A program made the translations under genes and the position numbers. Source: Bradyrhizobium viridifuturi (GTDB taxonomy: Bacteria > Pseudomonadota > Alphaproteobacteria > Rhizobiales > Xanthobacteraceae). From it: DNA of 64,000 nucleotides. Positions 27,584 through 37,373 of this stretch are shown piece by piece. Numbering within the stretch: the stretch's first letter is position 1; the number at the start of each line of letters is the position of its first letter. The DNA lies in the NCBI RefSeq assembly GCF_001238275.1, contig NZ_LGTB01000014.1, positions 1 through 64,000 on the forward strand. Direction: 5' to 3'. The notes beneath the pieces were generated by a model. The model worked only from the letters and a program-made list of their open reading frames with translations, was not told the DNA's origin and ran no database searches.

Positions 27584-29226
27584 ATGTCAGGTGAATTTCC
27601 CGGGCTCGGCCCATCCGGGCATGTCGACGATTTCGCGCGGCGCAACCTGCCGCCGTTGCAGCAATGGCCGCAACTGCTGCTCGACCGGCCGGAATTCAAA
27701 TATCCCGACTATCTCAACGCCGCGGTCGAGCTGACCGACCGGATCGTCGAGCAGGGCATGGGCGATCGCATCGCGCTGATCGGCAACGGCCGCCAACGCA
27801 CCTACAAGGAATTGACCGACTGGTCGAACCGCCTGGCGCATGCGCTGGTGGAGAATTACGGCGTCAAGCCCGGCAATCGCGTGCTGATCCGCTCGGGCAA
27901 CAACCCGGCGCTGGTCGCGGCCTGGCTTGCGGCGACCAAGGCCGGTGCCGTCGTCGTCAACACCATGCCGATGCTGCGCGCTGGCGAACTGGCCAAGATC
28001 GTCGACAAGGCGGAAATCTCGCTGGCACTGACCGACAGCCGTATCGCCGATGAGCTGGTGGCCTGCGCCAAGACCAGCAAATTCCTCAAGCAGGTCGTCA
28101 ATTTCGACGGCACCTCGAATCATGACGCCGAGCTCGACCGGATCGCGCTGAACAAGCCGGTCAAGTTCGATGCGGTGAAGACCGGCCGCGACGACGTCGC
28201 GCTGCTCGGCTTCACGTCGGGCACCACGGGCGAACCCAAGGCGACCATGCACTTCCACCGCGATCTCCTGATCGTCGCGGATGGCTATGCCAGGGAAGTG
28301 CTCAAGGTGACGTCGGACGATGTGTTCGTCGGCTCTCCGCCGCTGGCATTCACCTTCGGCCTCGGCGGGCTCGCGATCTTCCCGCTGCGCTTCGGCGCCA
28401 CCGCGACGCTGCTGGAGAACGCGGCGCCGAGCGAGATGATCAGGATCATCGAGACCTACAAGGCGACGATCTGCTTCACCGCGCCGACCGCCTATCGGGC
28501 GATGATGGCGGCGATGGACAAGGGCGCCGATCTGTCGTCGCTGCGGCTCGCGGTCTCGGCCGGCGAGACGCTGCCGGCGCCGGTGTTCGAGAGCTGGACC
28601 AAGAAGACCGGCAAGCCGATCCTCGACGGCATCGGCAGCACGGAGCTGCTGCACATCTTCATCACCAACCGCGCCGGCAGCGCCGTTGCCGGCACCACGG
28701 GCACGCCCGTGACCGGCTACCAGGCGAAGATCGTCGATGAGGACATGAACGAGCTGCCGCCGGGGCAGGTCGGCAAGCTGGCGGTTCGCGGCCCGACCGG
28801 ATGCCGCTATCTCGCGGACTCCCGGCAGACCAAATATGTCCGCGATGGCTGGAACATCACCGGCGATGCCTTCGTCAGCGACGAAAACGGCCGGCTGTCC
28901 TTCGTGGCGCGCGCGACGACATGATCATCTCGGCGGGCTACAACATCGCCGGTCCCGAGGTCGAGGCGGCGCTGCTCGGCCATCCCGATGTCGCCGAATG
29001 CGCCGTGATCGGCGCGCCCGACGAGGAGCGGGGACAGATCGTCTCAGCCTTCGTCGTGCTGAAGCAGGGCGCGCGCAGCGACGATGCCGAGGTCAAGCTG
29101 TTGCAGGATCACGTCAAGGCGACGATCGCGCCGTACAAATATCCCCGCGCGATTTCTTTTGTCGAGGCGTTGCCGAAGACCCAGACCGGGAAGATCCAGC
29201 GCTTCAAGCTGCGCGAGGCGAGCTAA
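27584..29226 (+). CDS. Benzoate/2-aminobenzoate-type CoA ligase (frameshifted)
   Basis: This acyl-CoA synthetase of the ANL family, about 546 residues once repaired, would activate an aromatic acid to its CoA ester with ATP. It has the AMP-binding loop TSGTTGEPKATMHFHRD near residue 211, the GIGSTE block, and the C-terminal GKIQRFKLR with the catalytic Lys. The frame breaks at about 28913: the first frame stops at 28923, and adding one base in CGCGC-GACGAC restores FVARADDMIISAGYN, a conserved block. The operator-bearing promoter upstream links it with the monooxygenase/reductase operon. Start ATG 27584 has a weak GAGGG site. Confidence 0.87.
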
Positions 29227-29229
29227 GAA

Positions 29230-29258
29230 TCGGGCGACGGCCTGAAGCCGTCGCCCGA
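29230..29258. terminator. Hairpin between ligase gene and efflux operon
   Basis: TCGGGCGACGGC and GCCGTCGCCCGA form a perfect 12-bp stem with a 5-nt loop, three bases after the ligase stop and just beyond the convergent emrB-like gene. T-runs are weak on both sides. Confidence 0.6.
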
Positions 29259-29285
29259 AAGATTCGACAAGCGATCAAAGAGAGT

Positions 29286-30890
29286 TCAATGCGCGCCGGC
29301 GCCGCCCGCCGCGCTCTTTGGCTTGCCGGTCAGAACGATCGCGATCGCAGCGAGCGCCAGCACGACGCCGATCACCGCGAAGGCGTCACTGAAGCCGAGC
29401 ACCAGCGCCTGACGCTTCACGATGTTGCCGATCGCCACGATCGCCTGGCTGTGCGCGGTGGCGGGGTCCGAGATGCCGTGGCTCAGGAAGTAGTTGGTGA
29501 CTTCGGCGATCCGGGTCCGCACCTCGTCGCGGCCGAGATGAACGGACTGGCCGATGATGTTGGAGTGGAACTGCTCGCGCTTGGTGACAATGGTCGAAAG
29601 CAGCGCGGTGCCGATCGCGCCGCCGAGGTTGCGCATCATGTTGGAGATGCCTGAGGCCGCGGGCGCATCCTGCGGCGCGACGCTGCCGAGGCTGATGGCG
29701 GACAGCGGCGCCAGCGTAATCGCCTGGCCGACAGCGCGAACGATGTTCGGATAGAAGAACTGGTCGCCGGAATAGTCGAGCGACATCTGGATGTTCATGA
29801 AGGAGGAGACCGCGAACAGCGCCATGCCGGTGAACGCGATCAGCCGGGCATCGAAGCGCTGCATCAGCTTCGGCACCAGCGGGATCAGGATCAGCTGCGG
29901 CAGGCCGGTCCAGGCCAGCACCTGGCCGATCTGCTCGGCATTGTAGCGCTGCACCTGGCCGAGATAGGCGGGCAGCAGATAGACCGAGCCGAACAGCGCG
30001 AAGCCGACGAACACCGCCGAGATGGTGCCGAAGCCGAAGCTGCGCTGGGTCAGGAGCCGCAGCCGGAGCAGCGGCTTCTCGACGACCAGCTCGATCCAGA
30101 CGAACAGGGTCAGGCTGACCGCGGCGATCACTGCGAGCTTGACGATGAAGGGCGAGCCGAACCAGTCGTCCTTGTTGCCTTCCTCCAGCACCGCCTGCAG
30201 CGACGACAGGCCGATCGCCATCGTGATAATGCCGAGCCAGTCACCTTCACGCAGCAGATGCAGCTGCATCGGCTGGCGCTCCAGCGTGAAATAGAGGGTG
30301 GCGACCATGACCGCGGTCGGGATCACGTTGACGAAGAAGATGGTCTGCCAGCCGTAATTCTCGGTCAGGTAGCCGCCGATGGTCGGGCCGATCGCCGGGG
30401 CAAAGGTCACGGCGAGCGCGAACATCGCCAGCCCGATCGGCTGCTGCACCTTCGGCAGCCTGGTGAAAACCAGCGTGAAGGCCATCGGGATCAGCACGCC
30501 GCCGAAGAAGCCCTGCAGGCCGCGCATCGCGATCATCGACGGCAGGTCGTGGGTGAAGGCACATGCGACCGAGAAGGCCGCGAACAGCGTGGCGAAGGTG
30601 ATGATGATCTTGCGGAACGAGAACACCCGGCTGAGGTAGTCGGTGAGCGGGATCACCACGATCTCGCCGATCAGATAGGACGTCGAGATCCACGAACCAT
30701 TGTCGACGCCGGTTCCGATGCCGCCCTCGATGTTGAGCAGCGAGGCGTTGGTGATCTGGATATTGAGGATCGCCATGAAGGCGCCGATCATGGCCGCCAG
30801 GATCGAGATCCAGACGGTCACACTTGCGCGATTGGGATCCACGGCGGCGCGGGGTGCGGCGGCGGCGGAGGAGAGCGCGAGGTCGGACAT
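29286..30890 (-). CDS. DHA2-family (EmrB/QacA-type) multidrug efflux permease
   Basis: This is a 534-residue inner-membrane major facilitator protein with about 14 hydrophobic segments. NIQITNASLLNIEGGIG lies in the first loop, and the antiporter motif C APAIGPTIGGYL is near residue 165. It would export drugs or other toxic hydrophobic compounds by proton antiport, coupled with the adaptor encoded eight bases upstream. The TetR gene on the other side of the shared promoter probably controls it. Confidence 0.92.
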   Translation of the reverse strand: MSDLALSSAAAAPRAAVDPNRASVTVWISILAAMIGAFMAILNIQITNASLLNIEGGIGTGVDNGSWISTSYLIGEIVVIPLTDYLSRVFSFRKIIITFATLFAAFSVACAFTHDLPSMIAMRGLQGFFGGVLIPMAFTLVFTRLPKVQQPIGLAMFALAVTFAPAIGPTIGGYLTENYGWQTIFFVNVIPTAVMVATLYFTLERQPMQLHLLREGDWLGIITMAIGLSSLQAVLEEGNKDDWFGSPFIVKLAVIAAVSLTLFVWIELVVEKPLLRLRLLTQRSFGFGTISAVFVGFALFGSVYLLPAYLGQVQRYNAEQIGQVLAWTGLPQLILIPLVPKLMQRFDARLIAFTGMALFAVSSFMNIQMSLDYSGDQFFYPNIVRAVGQAITLAPLSAISLGSVAPQDAPAASGISNMMRNLGGAIGTALLSTIVTKREQFHSNIIGQSVHLGRDEVRTRIAEVTNYFLSHGISDPATAHSQAIVAIGNIVKRQALVLGFSDAFAVIGVVLALAAIAIVLTGKPKSAAGGAGAH

Positions 30891-30898
30891 GACATCAC

Positions 30899-32086
30899 CT
30901 ATTTGAACGAGGCGACAGCGAGTTTCGGCGTGGCTTTGGCTTGCGGAGCTTGCGCGGCAGGATGTGAAAGTGTCGCGATGGAGGGGATCACCGACATGCC
31001 CGGCCGCAGATCGACATTGGTTGCGTCGAGCACGATCTTCACCGGGATGCGCTGCACCACCTTGGTGAAGTTGCCGGTGGCGTTATCCGGCGGCAGCAGC
31101 GCGAACTCCTGGCCACTCGCCGGCGCCAGGCTGTCGACATGGCCGCGTACGACCTGACCGGGGAACATGTCGACCTCGATTTCGACCGGCTGGCCCTTGC
31201 GGACATTGGTGAGCTGCGTCTCCTTGTAGTTTGCGATCACATAGGCGCCGGTGGCCGGCACCAGCGACATCAATTGCGTGCCGGCCTGGACGAACTGGCC
31301 GGTGCGCAGCGTGCGGTTGCCGACGACGCCGTCGATCGGCGCGGTGATGGTGGTGTAGCCAAGATTGAGCTCGGCCTGGTTCTGCAGGGCGGTGGCCCGT
31401 CCCAACGCCGCAACCGCCTGAGCGATCTCGGCCTTGAGCAGTTCCACCTGGCGCTCGGCGGACGCGAGGTTTGCGGTGTCGCGGGCGATAGCGGCCTGCG
31501 CGCTGGCGTAGCGCGACTGCGCCTGCTGCGCGTTCTGCACGCTGCCGAAACCGGTGCCGGCGAGGTCGGTGTAGCGCTTGTTCTCCTGCTCGGCGAAGGT
31601 CTGCGTCGCGGTATCCACCGCAAGGGTCGCGCGCGCCGCCTCGATCACCGAGTGCTGCACGTCGAGCTGGGCACGCTTGCTGGTGATCGCGGCTTCGGCG
31701 GCAGCGACGTCGGCCTTCGACTGATCAAGCGCGACCTTGAAATCGCGCTCGTCGATCCGTGCCAGGATCTGCCCGGCACGTACATGCTCGTTGTCGCCCA
31801 CCAGCACCGCGCTGAGATAGCCGGAGACCTTCGGCGCGATCGTGGTGTTGTCGGCCTTCACATAGGCGTCGTCGGTCGAGACCTGAAAGCGGCCGACCGT
31901 CCAATAGTCCCAGCCGTACCAGGCGCCACCTGCGAGGACGGCCAAGGCTGCGCCGGCGAGGAGGAGACGGCGAAGCTTGCCCTTGGCGGCGGCGGACTTG
32001 GCAGTTTCCGGGTTGGCGATCAATTGCTTGGCGGTTGCGGCCGGAACCTGGCTCTCGGCCTTGAAAGAGGTTTCATGCTGGCTCAT
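30899..32086 (-). CDS. EmrA/HlyD-type membrane-fusion protein
   Basis: This is a 395-residue periplasmic adaptor: a short cytoplasmic N terminus, one membrane anchor (LLLAGAALAVLAGGAWYGW, near residues 42-60), a lipoyl/barrel-sandwich region split by a long alpha-helical hairpin (near 110-220), and a beta-barrel. The block RFQVSTDDAYVKADNTTIAPKV is typical of EmrA. It links the DHA2 pump to an outer-membrane channel encoded elsewhere. It is first in the operon, with AGGAG before ATG 32086. Confidence 0.92.
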   Translation of the reverse strand: MSQHETSFKAESQVPAATAKQLIANPETAKSAAAKGKLRRLLLAGAALAVLAGGAWYGWDYWTVGRFQVSTDDAYVKADNTTIAPKVSGYLSAVLVGDNEHVRAGQILARIDERDFKVALDQSKADVAAAEAAITSKRAQLDVQHSVIEAARATLAVDTATQTFAEQENKRYTDLAGTGFGSVQNAQQAQSRYASAQAAIARDTANLASAERQVELLKAEIAQAVAALGRATALQNQAELNLGYTTITAPIDGVVGNRTLRTGQFVQAGTQLMSLVPATGAYVIANYKETQLTNVRKGQPVEIEVDMFPGQVVRGHVDSLAPASGQEFALLPPDNATGNFTKVVQRIPVKIVLDATNVDLRPGMSVIPSIATLSHPAAQAPQAKATPKLAVASFK

Positions 32087-32161
32087 GGCAGTGGCTCCTG
32101 GAAGCTTTATATCCCTCTGGGAAACCTTGCGAATTTCGCTCTGGGTTGCCCTGGATAATTA

Positions 32162-32199
32162 GGAAACTTGATGTTTTCCAAAATATCCCCCATATTGGG
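32162..32199. promoter_or_regulatory. Two adjoining palindromes in the efflux/TetR promoter
   Basis: GGAAA-N8-TTTCC (32162-32179) and the overlapping CCAAAATAT-CCCCC-ATATTGG (32178-32198) lie between the divergent emrA-like and tetR genes. Both are plausible sites for the TetR-family repressor. Confidence 0.45.
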
Positions 32200-32244
32200 A
32201 CTGTCAATAGAATGACAGGCATCATCTAAAAGCATGGCTTGCCG

Positions 32245-32954
32245 ATGAACCGGAATGACAAGGATCAGACTGAGCAAAACCTGGCTGTGCCGGAGCGGCG
32301 CGGCCGCGGGCGGCCGCAGCTTCGCTCCGACGACGAGACGCGCGCGCTGATCTATGAGGCCGCGCGGCGGGAGTTCTCGGAGCGCGGTTTCGCGGCGGCG
32401 AGCATCGCAGACGTCGCCTGCCGCGCCGGCGTCTCCACCAAGACTCTCTACCGGCTGATCCCGACCAAACTGGCGCTGTTCGAAGGCATGGTGACCGACC
32501 GGGTCGACCGGTTCGTCTCCATCGTGAGTCTCGGCGCCTGCGACGGCCGCAACGTTGCCGCGGCCCTGGAGGCCGCGTTGCTGACCTGCGCCGAGCTCAT
32601 CCTCGACGCCGAGGTCATCGCCCTGCAACGGATCATCCTGGCCGAGAGCGACAAATTCCCCGACATTGCCGAGACGTTCTACGAGAAGGCGATGCAGCGG
32701 ACCATCGCCGCGCTAGCAAGCTGGCTCGGCGTGCAGCAGCGGCGAGGGCGGATCGTGCTCGACGATACTGAGGCCGCCGCGGGCATGCTGCTCGGCATGC
32801 TCGTGTTCAAGCCGCAACGCGACGTCATGTTCGGGCACAAGCCCGTGCTGACGCGCAACGAGATCGAGCTCGCGCCAAGGCCTGTGCTGCGCTCTTTCTG
32901 TCCGGCTGCGCCGTGCCGGCCGGCCAGACCAACGCGCAGAACGGAGGTGCATGA
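32245..32954 (+). CDS. TetR-family regulator (C terminus frameshifted)
   Basis: This is a TetR repressor of about 236 residues once repaired. The helix-turn-helix is ASIADVACRAGVSTKTLYRL (near residues 48-67). The frame as read runs to 33063 through the next gene. Adding one base at about 32869-32874 gives ...AKACAALFLSGCAVPAGQ and a TGA at 32952-32954, which overlaps the next ATG. That C terminus is TetR-like, so the break is probably a sequencing deletion. It diverges from the EmrAB-type pump and is its likely repressor. ATG 32245 replaces an in-frame TTG at 32239. Confidence 0.85.
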
Positions 32955-33376
32955 TGCCGGAGCCGGCCGCGACCTATTCCGTCGAGGCGCAGATCTCGCG
33001 CGACGACCAGGCCAAATGCGAGGATGTGCTGGCGCGCTGGATGGCCGCGCTCAATCGTCATGACGCCGCGGCCATGGACACGCTGATGCACTTCCCGCAT
33101 GTGCGGATCGCGGGCGGGGTGGTCACCGTCTATCAGCAGAGCGGCAACAATCCGATGGACCTGTTCGAGCGGCTGCGCAAGCAGGACGGCTGGCATCACA
33201 GCGCCTGGAACGAGACCAGGCTGGTGCAGTCCTCGCCGGCGAAGGCACATTACGCCGTGCGCTACACGCGCTACCGCGAGGATGGCTCGGTGATCGGGAT
33301 CTACGATTCGCTCTACGTGCTGAGCCTGCTCGGCGGCGCCTGGAAAATCCAGAGCCGCTCGAGCTTCGGCCCCTGA
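32951..33376 (+). CDS. NTF2/SnoaL-like small protein
   Basis: This is a 141-residue protein with the fold pattern of NTF2-like proteins: a long N-terminal helix pair (CEDVLARWMAALNRHDAAAMDTLMHFPHVRI) and curved strands (AHYAVRYTRYREDGSVI, YDSLYVLSLLGGAWKIQSRSS). Members include ketosteroid isomerases, cyclases and proteins without known activity. It overlaps the repaired TetR stop as ATGA, so it is translated from the TetR transcript. The function is not evident. Confidence 0.7.
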   Translation: MMPEPAATYSVEAQISRDDQAKCEDVLARWMAALNRHDAAAMDTLMHFPHVRIAGGVVTVYQQSGNNPMDLFERLRKQDGWHHSAWNETRLVQSSPAKAHYAVRYTRYREDGSVIGIYDSLYVLSLLGGAWKIQSRSSFGP

Positions 33377-33398
33377 GCAAGCTGCGCCAGGCGCCGCA

Positions 33399-35170
33399 TT
33401 ACTTAGCCGCCGCCGAAGCGGGAGGCTGCGTCAACACTTGCCGGATCATCCGGGCGAGATCGGCCTTGCGATAAGGCTTCGGCAACAGCGTTACGTCGGG
33501 GTCGAGGCGGCCGTGGTGGATGATCGCGTCCTCGGTATAGCCGGAGGTGAACAGCACGCGCACCGAGGGCAGCCTGGCGGTCACGGCATCGGCCACCTGC
33601 CGGCCGTTCATGCCGCCGGACATGATGACGTCGGTGAACAGCACGTCGCAGACGAACCCATTGTCGACGGCGGCCAGTGCTTCCGGGCCGTTGGCGGTGA
33701 CCATCGTGCGGTAGCCGAGCTGCTCGAGCTGGGCGCTGACGTAGTTGCGCACCAGCGGATCGTCCTCGACGACCAGGATGGATTCATGTCCGCCGCGCGT
33801 GTCGACCGGGGCAGGCGGTTCGACGTCGACCATGTCGCCCATGCTGCGTGGCAGATAGAGCTTGATCGACGTACCGTGGCCTTCTTCGGAATAGATCTTG
33901 AGGTGGCCGTCGGACTGCTTGATGAAGCCGTAGACCATGCTCAGCCCGAGGCCGGTGCCCTTGCCGGTGTCCTTGGTGGTGAAGAACGGTTCGAACACCT
34001 TGTCGCGAATTGCCGCGGGGATGCCGCCGCCGGTGTCGCTGACCGCGACCATCACGTATTCACCCGCGCGCACATCGGGGTTGGCCGCGGCATAGACCTC
34101 GTCGAGGATGACGTTGCTGGTCTCCAGCATAAGCTTGCCGCCTTCGGGCATCGCGTCGCGGGCGTGACGGCGAGATTGAGCAGCGCGGTCGCCATGTGGT
34201 TGGGGTCGATGAAGGCCGGCCAGGCGTCGGGCTCGAGCGCGGTATCGATCTCGATCTGCTCGCCGAGCGACGGGCGCAGCAGCCGCGCGGTGTCCTGCAC
34301 CAGCGTGTTGAGGTTGGCCTCACGCGGCTGCAGCGGCTGCTGCCGCGAGAAGGCCAGCAGATGCTTGGTCACCTCGGCGCCGCGGAAGGCGGCGTCGCTG
34401 ATCATTTTCGTCACCGACGATAGCGCGGCGTCGTGCTCGACCGCCTCGGCGAGGATGTCGATCAGGCCGGTGATGACGGTCAGGATGTTGTTGAAGTCGT
34501 GGGCAATGCCGCCGGTGAGGTGCCCGACGGCCTCCATCTTCTGCACCTGGCGCAGCTTCTGCTCGGCCTCGAGCTGCTCGCGGGCGGCCTCGACCTCGCG
34601 GGCGCGCATGAAGATCTCGGCTTCCATCTGCTCGGTGCGCTCGCGCAGCCGGTCGGTCAGCTTGTCCTGCTCGGCGCCGCGCTGCTTCAACTGAATGAAG
34701 CTGGTGACGTCTTCGACCCGATGGATGATGTAGGTGAACTGTCCGGTCGGCCCGAACACCGGCGTATTGCGCGGGCTCCAGTACTTTTCCTCGAACCCGC
34801 CGCCCTCCGACTCGGGCTTGCGGATATCGTATTTCTGCACCGACATGGTATCGGGGCGGCGGAACTGGACCACGCGTTCGAGCGAGGCGCGCAGGTTGCG
34901 CACCCCGTCGGCGGCCGGATCGTCCGGATTGTCGGGAAATACGTCGAACAGCCCGCGCCCGAGGATCGCGGCACGCTCGGTCTTGGTGGCGCGCAGATAA
35001 GCGTCGCTCACTGCCACGATACGGAAGTCGGGCTGGGTCAGCACCAGATAGAGGCCGGGCGCCGCCTCGAATAACGCCTTGAAGTCAGGCATCGGCGGGG
35101 ACTGGTTTTGCAGTTCATCCTCCCTCGCAGGGATACGGTCCGCCACTGACCGCACCTCAAGATGTGACAT
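33399..35170 (-). CDS. PAS-domain hybrid sensor histidine kinase (frameshifted)
   Basis: The order is a PAS-type sensor ([20 protein letters not shown], residues 30-150), a coiled-coil, HisKA with the phospho-acceptor His in [15 protein letters not shown] (near 225), HATPase ([31 protein letters not shown]) and a receiver domain ([25 protein letters not shown]). No membrane segment is seen, so it is soluble. The frame breaks at about 34165, exactly in the N-box: restoring one A gives [14 protein letters not shown]. The gene lies 79 bp downstream of cbbR on the same strand. Its partner regulator is not in the window. Confidence 0.87.
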
Positions 35171-35249
35171 GCGTTTGCCGGAACTTCAATGGTTAACATA
35201 CGGTAGCGGCTTGATTTTTTCGATCGAGTGGGGGCGCGGAGCGGGGCCG

Positions 35250-36176
35250 CTAGTGCGAATTCGGCAGGTAGCGCCAGCCCTCCTTGCCAAGGAAGTCCAG
35301 CATGGCCTGTGCGGGCGGCAGCAGGATCTTGTCGGTGCGCCGGATCGCGTGCCACTGCCGGACGATCGGCAGGCCCTTCACCTTGAGGACCACCAACCGG
35401 CCGTCCTCCAGCTCGTGGAACACGGTGTGCTGGGAGATGAAGGCGATGCCGAGCCCGGCCATGACGGCCTGCTTGATGGTCTCGTTGCTGTCCATCGCCA
35501 TGCCGAGCTTCGGCTCCAGTCCGACCCGCTCGAAATATTGCTGCATCAGCATCCGCGTGCCGGATCCCTGTTCGCGGGTGATGAAGGTCTCGTTGGCGAG
35601 CTCCGGCGGCGAGACGTGCCGCCGCCGCGCCAGCCGGTGATCGGGTGCCGCGATGATGAAGTGCGGATGGCGGCCGAGCGGCTTCATCTCGACCTCGACA
35701 TCGGCCGGCGGCCGGCCCATCACAGCGATATCGAGATCGTAGCCGCGCAGCGCGTCGCGGATTTCCTCGCGGTTGCCGATCCGCAGCGTCACCTCGATCT
35801 TGGGAAAGCGGCGCGAGAACGCGGCGATCGCAAACGGCACGAAATACTTCGCGGTCGAGACCGCGCCCATCGCGACGCGGCCGCCGCTGCGGCCGGCGAT
35901 CATGTCGAGCGACTGCTCGCAATCCTTCAGCGCCGCCTCGATCCGCTCGACCAGCGTCAGCACATGCGCGCCGGCATCCGTCAGCGCCATGCCCTCGCCG
36001 GTGCGCTGGATCAGCGGCAGCCCCGCGAGCGCCTGCAGGTTGCGGAGCTGCAATGTCACTGCAGGCTGCGTCAGGTTCAACCGGTTGGCCGCCGAGGTGA
36101 TCGAGCCGGCCTCGTGCAGGGTTGAGAGGGCGCGCAGCTGGCGAATGGTGAGATCCCGCGTGAAGTTGCCGGCCAT
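35250..36176 (-). CDS. cbbR: LysR-family regulator of the Calvin-cycle operon
   Basis: This is a 308-residue LysR activator. The winged helix is GSITSAANRLNLTQPAVTLQ and the effector domain carries GRVAMGAVSTAKYFVPFAIA. It is divergent from cbbF, which is the classical cbbR position. CbbR senses metabolites such as RuBP, phosphoenolpyruvate or NADPH in various species. ATG 36176 follows GGAG at seven bases; an in-frame ATG at 36188 has no ribosome site. The intergenic region holds a dyad at 36221-36241. Confidence 0.92.
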   Translation of the reverse strand: MAGNFTRDLTIRQLRALSTLHEAGSITSAANRLNLTQPAVTLQLRNLQALAGLPLIQRTGEGMALTDAGAHVLTLVERIEAALKDCEQSLDMIAGRSGGRVAMGAVSTAKYFVPFAIAAFSRRFPKIEVTLRIGNREEIRDALRGYDLDIAVMGRPPADVEVEMKPLGRHPHFIIAAPDHRLARRRHVSPPELANETFITREQGSGTRMLMQQYFERVGLEPKLGMAMDSNETIKQAVMAGLGIAFISQHTVFHELEDGRLVVLKVKGLPIVRQWHAIRRTDKILLPPAQAMLDFLGKEGWRYLPNSH

Positions 36177-36220
36177 GCCCAGCTCCATAAGAAAAACTTT
36201 GCCCGGACCAAAGATAATGA

Positions 36221-36241
36221 AATTTCCCTAATTGGGCAATT
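36221..36241. promoter_or_regulatory. Probable CbbR operator
   Basis: AATTTCCC-TAATT-GGGCAATT is an inverted repeat with one mismatch, centred 95 bp before the cbbF start and 55 bp before cbbR. Position and AT-rich core fit a LysR regulatory site. Confidence 0.55.
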
Positions 36242-36325
36242 CGCGCGTTGATACGGCGAAGGCGACTCCCCTGAGGTCGCCTCTCGAAGCCTCGGGACAG
36301 AGGGCGCGATCATAGGGAGAGGCCG

Positions 36326-37362
36326 GTGGAGATTCGTCCTGCATTGCATGCCCATCTGGAGTGGCCGACGCAGCATAGCCCGTTGCGCGCCGCGACCGTT
36401 GCGGTGATCGAAGCGCTGGCCGGTGCCGCGATCGAGCTGTCGCGCATCATTGCCGCCGGGCCGCTCGCCGGCATCGTCGGCGAGAGCGGCGGCATCAATC
36501 CCGACGGTGATCGCCAGAAGACCCTCGACATCGTCGCCGACAGCCTGATGCGCGACGCGCTGCGCGCCGCGCCGGTCGCCGCCGTTCTCTCGGAGGAGGT
36601 CGAACTGCCGGAGACGCTCGATCCGGATGCGCCGCTCTGCGTCGCGATCGATCCGCTCGATGGATCAGCCAATCTCGAAAACAACATCTCGATCGGCACG
36701 ATCTTCTCGATCCGGCCGAAGGGAAACGACATCATCTCGACCTTCTTCGAGCCCGGAACGGCGCAATGCGCCGCGGGTTTCTTCATCTACGGTCCGCAGA
36801 CCGTGCTGGTACTGGCACTCGACCAGCGCGTCGACTGTTTCACCCTGGATCCCAGAACAGGCGAGTTCGTGCTGACTGCACGCGACCTTCGGGTGCCGCA
36901 GGATACGCCGGAATTCGCCATCAACGCCTCGAACCGGCGGCACTGGAGCGGCCAGGTGCGCAACTATATCGACGAGTGCCTGGCCGGCGTGAACGGCGAG
37001 CGCGGGCAGGACTTCAACATGCGCTGGATCGGCTCGCTGGTGGCGGAAGCTACCGCATCCTGATGCGCGGCGGCGTGTTCCTGTATCCGGCGGATGCGCG
37101 CCAGGGCTACCGCGAAGGCCGGCTCAGGCTGCTGTATGAAGCGCATCCGATCGCGCTGATCATGGAGTGGGCCGGCGGCGCCGCGTCGAGCGGCCGGTCG
37201 CGCATTCTCGAACTCTCGGCACGCACGCCGCATCAGCGCGTGCCGCTGATCATGGGATCGACGCGCGCCGTGCGCGACGTCGATGCGATCCACCTGACCG
37301 TCGAGCCGTTGTTCGAGAGCAGCGATGCCCCGCTGTTCGCGCGGCGCGGCCTGTTCCGCTGA
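36326..37362 (+). CDS. cbbF: Class I fructose-1,6-bisphosphatase (frameshifted)
   Basis: CbbF hydrolyses fructose 1,6-bisphosphate to fructose 6-phosphate in the Calvin cycle. The protein has LSEEVELPE and the metal motif AIDPLDGSANLENNISIGTI near residue 110. It starts at GTG 36326 after AGGGAGAGG. The frame breaks after 37050: the first frame stops at 37063, while restoring one C (GAA GCC TAC) gives LVAEAYRILMRGGVFLYPAD and the whole C terminus to 37362. The total is about 345 residues, the usual length. It is the first gene of cbbFPTALSXY. Confidence 0.93.
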
Positions 37363-37373
37363 AGGGGGAGCGT

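Noticed and set aside
32955..33063. Extended C terminus of the TetR regulator
   Set aside because: It is the wrong frame of the NTF2-like gene. The repaired frame ends at 32954 with a TetR-like last helix.
36326..37063. cbbF as a genuine pseudogene
   Set aside because: All motifs are intact, one added base restores the whole C terminus, and the other seven cbb genes are intact with coupled starts.
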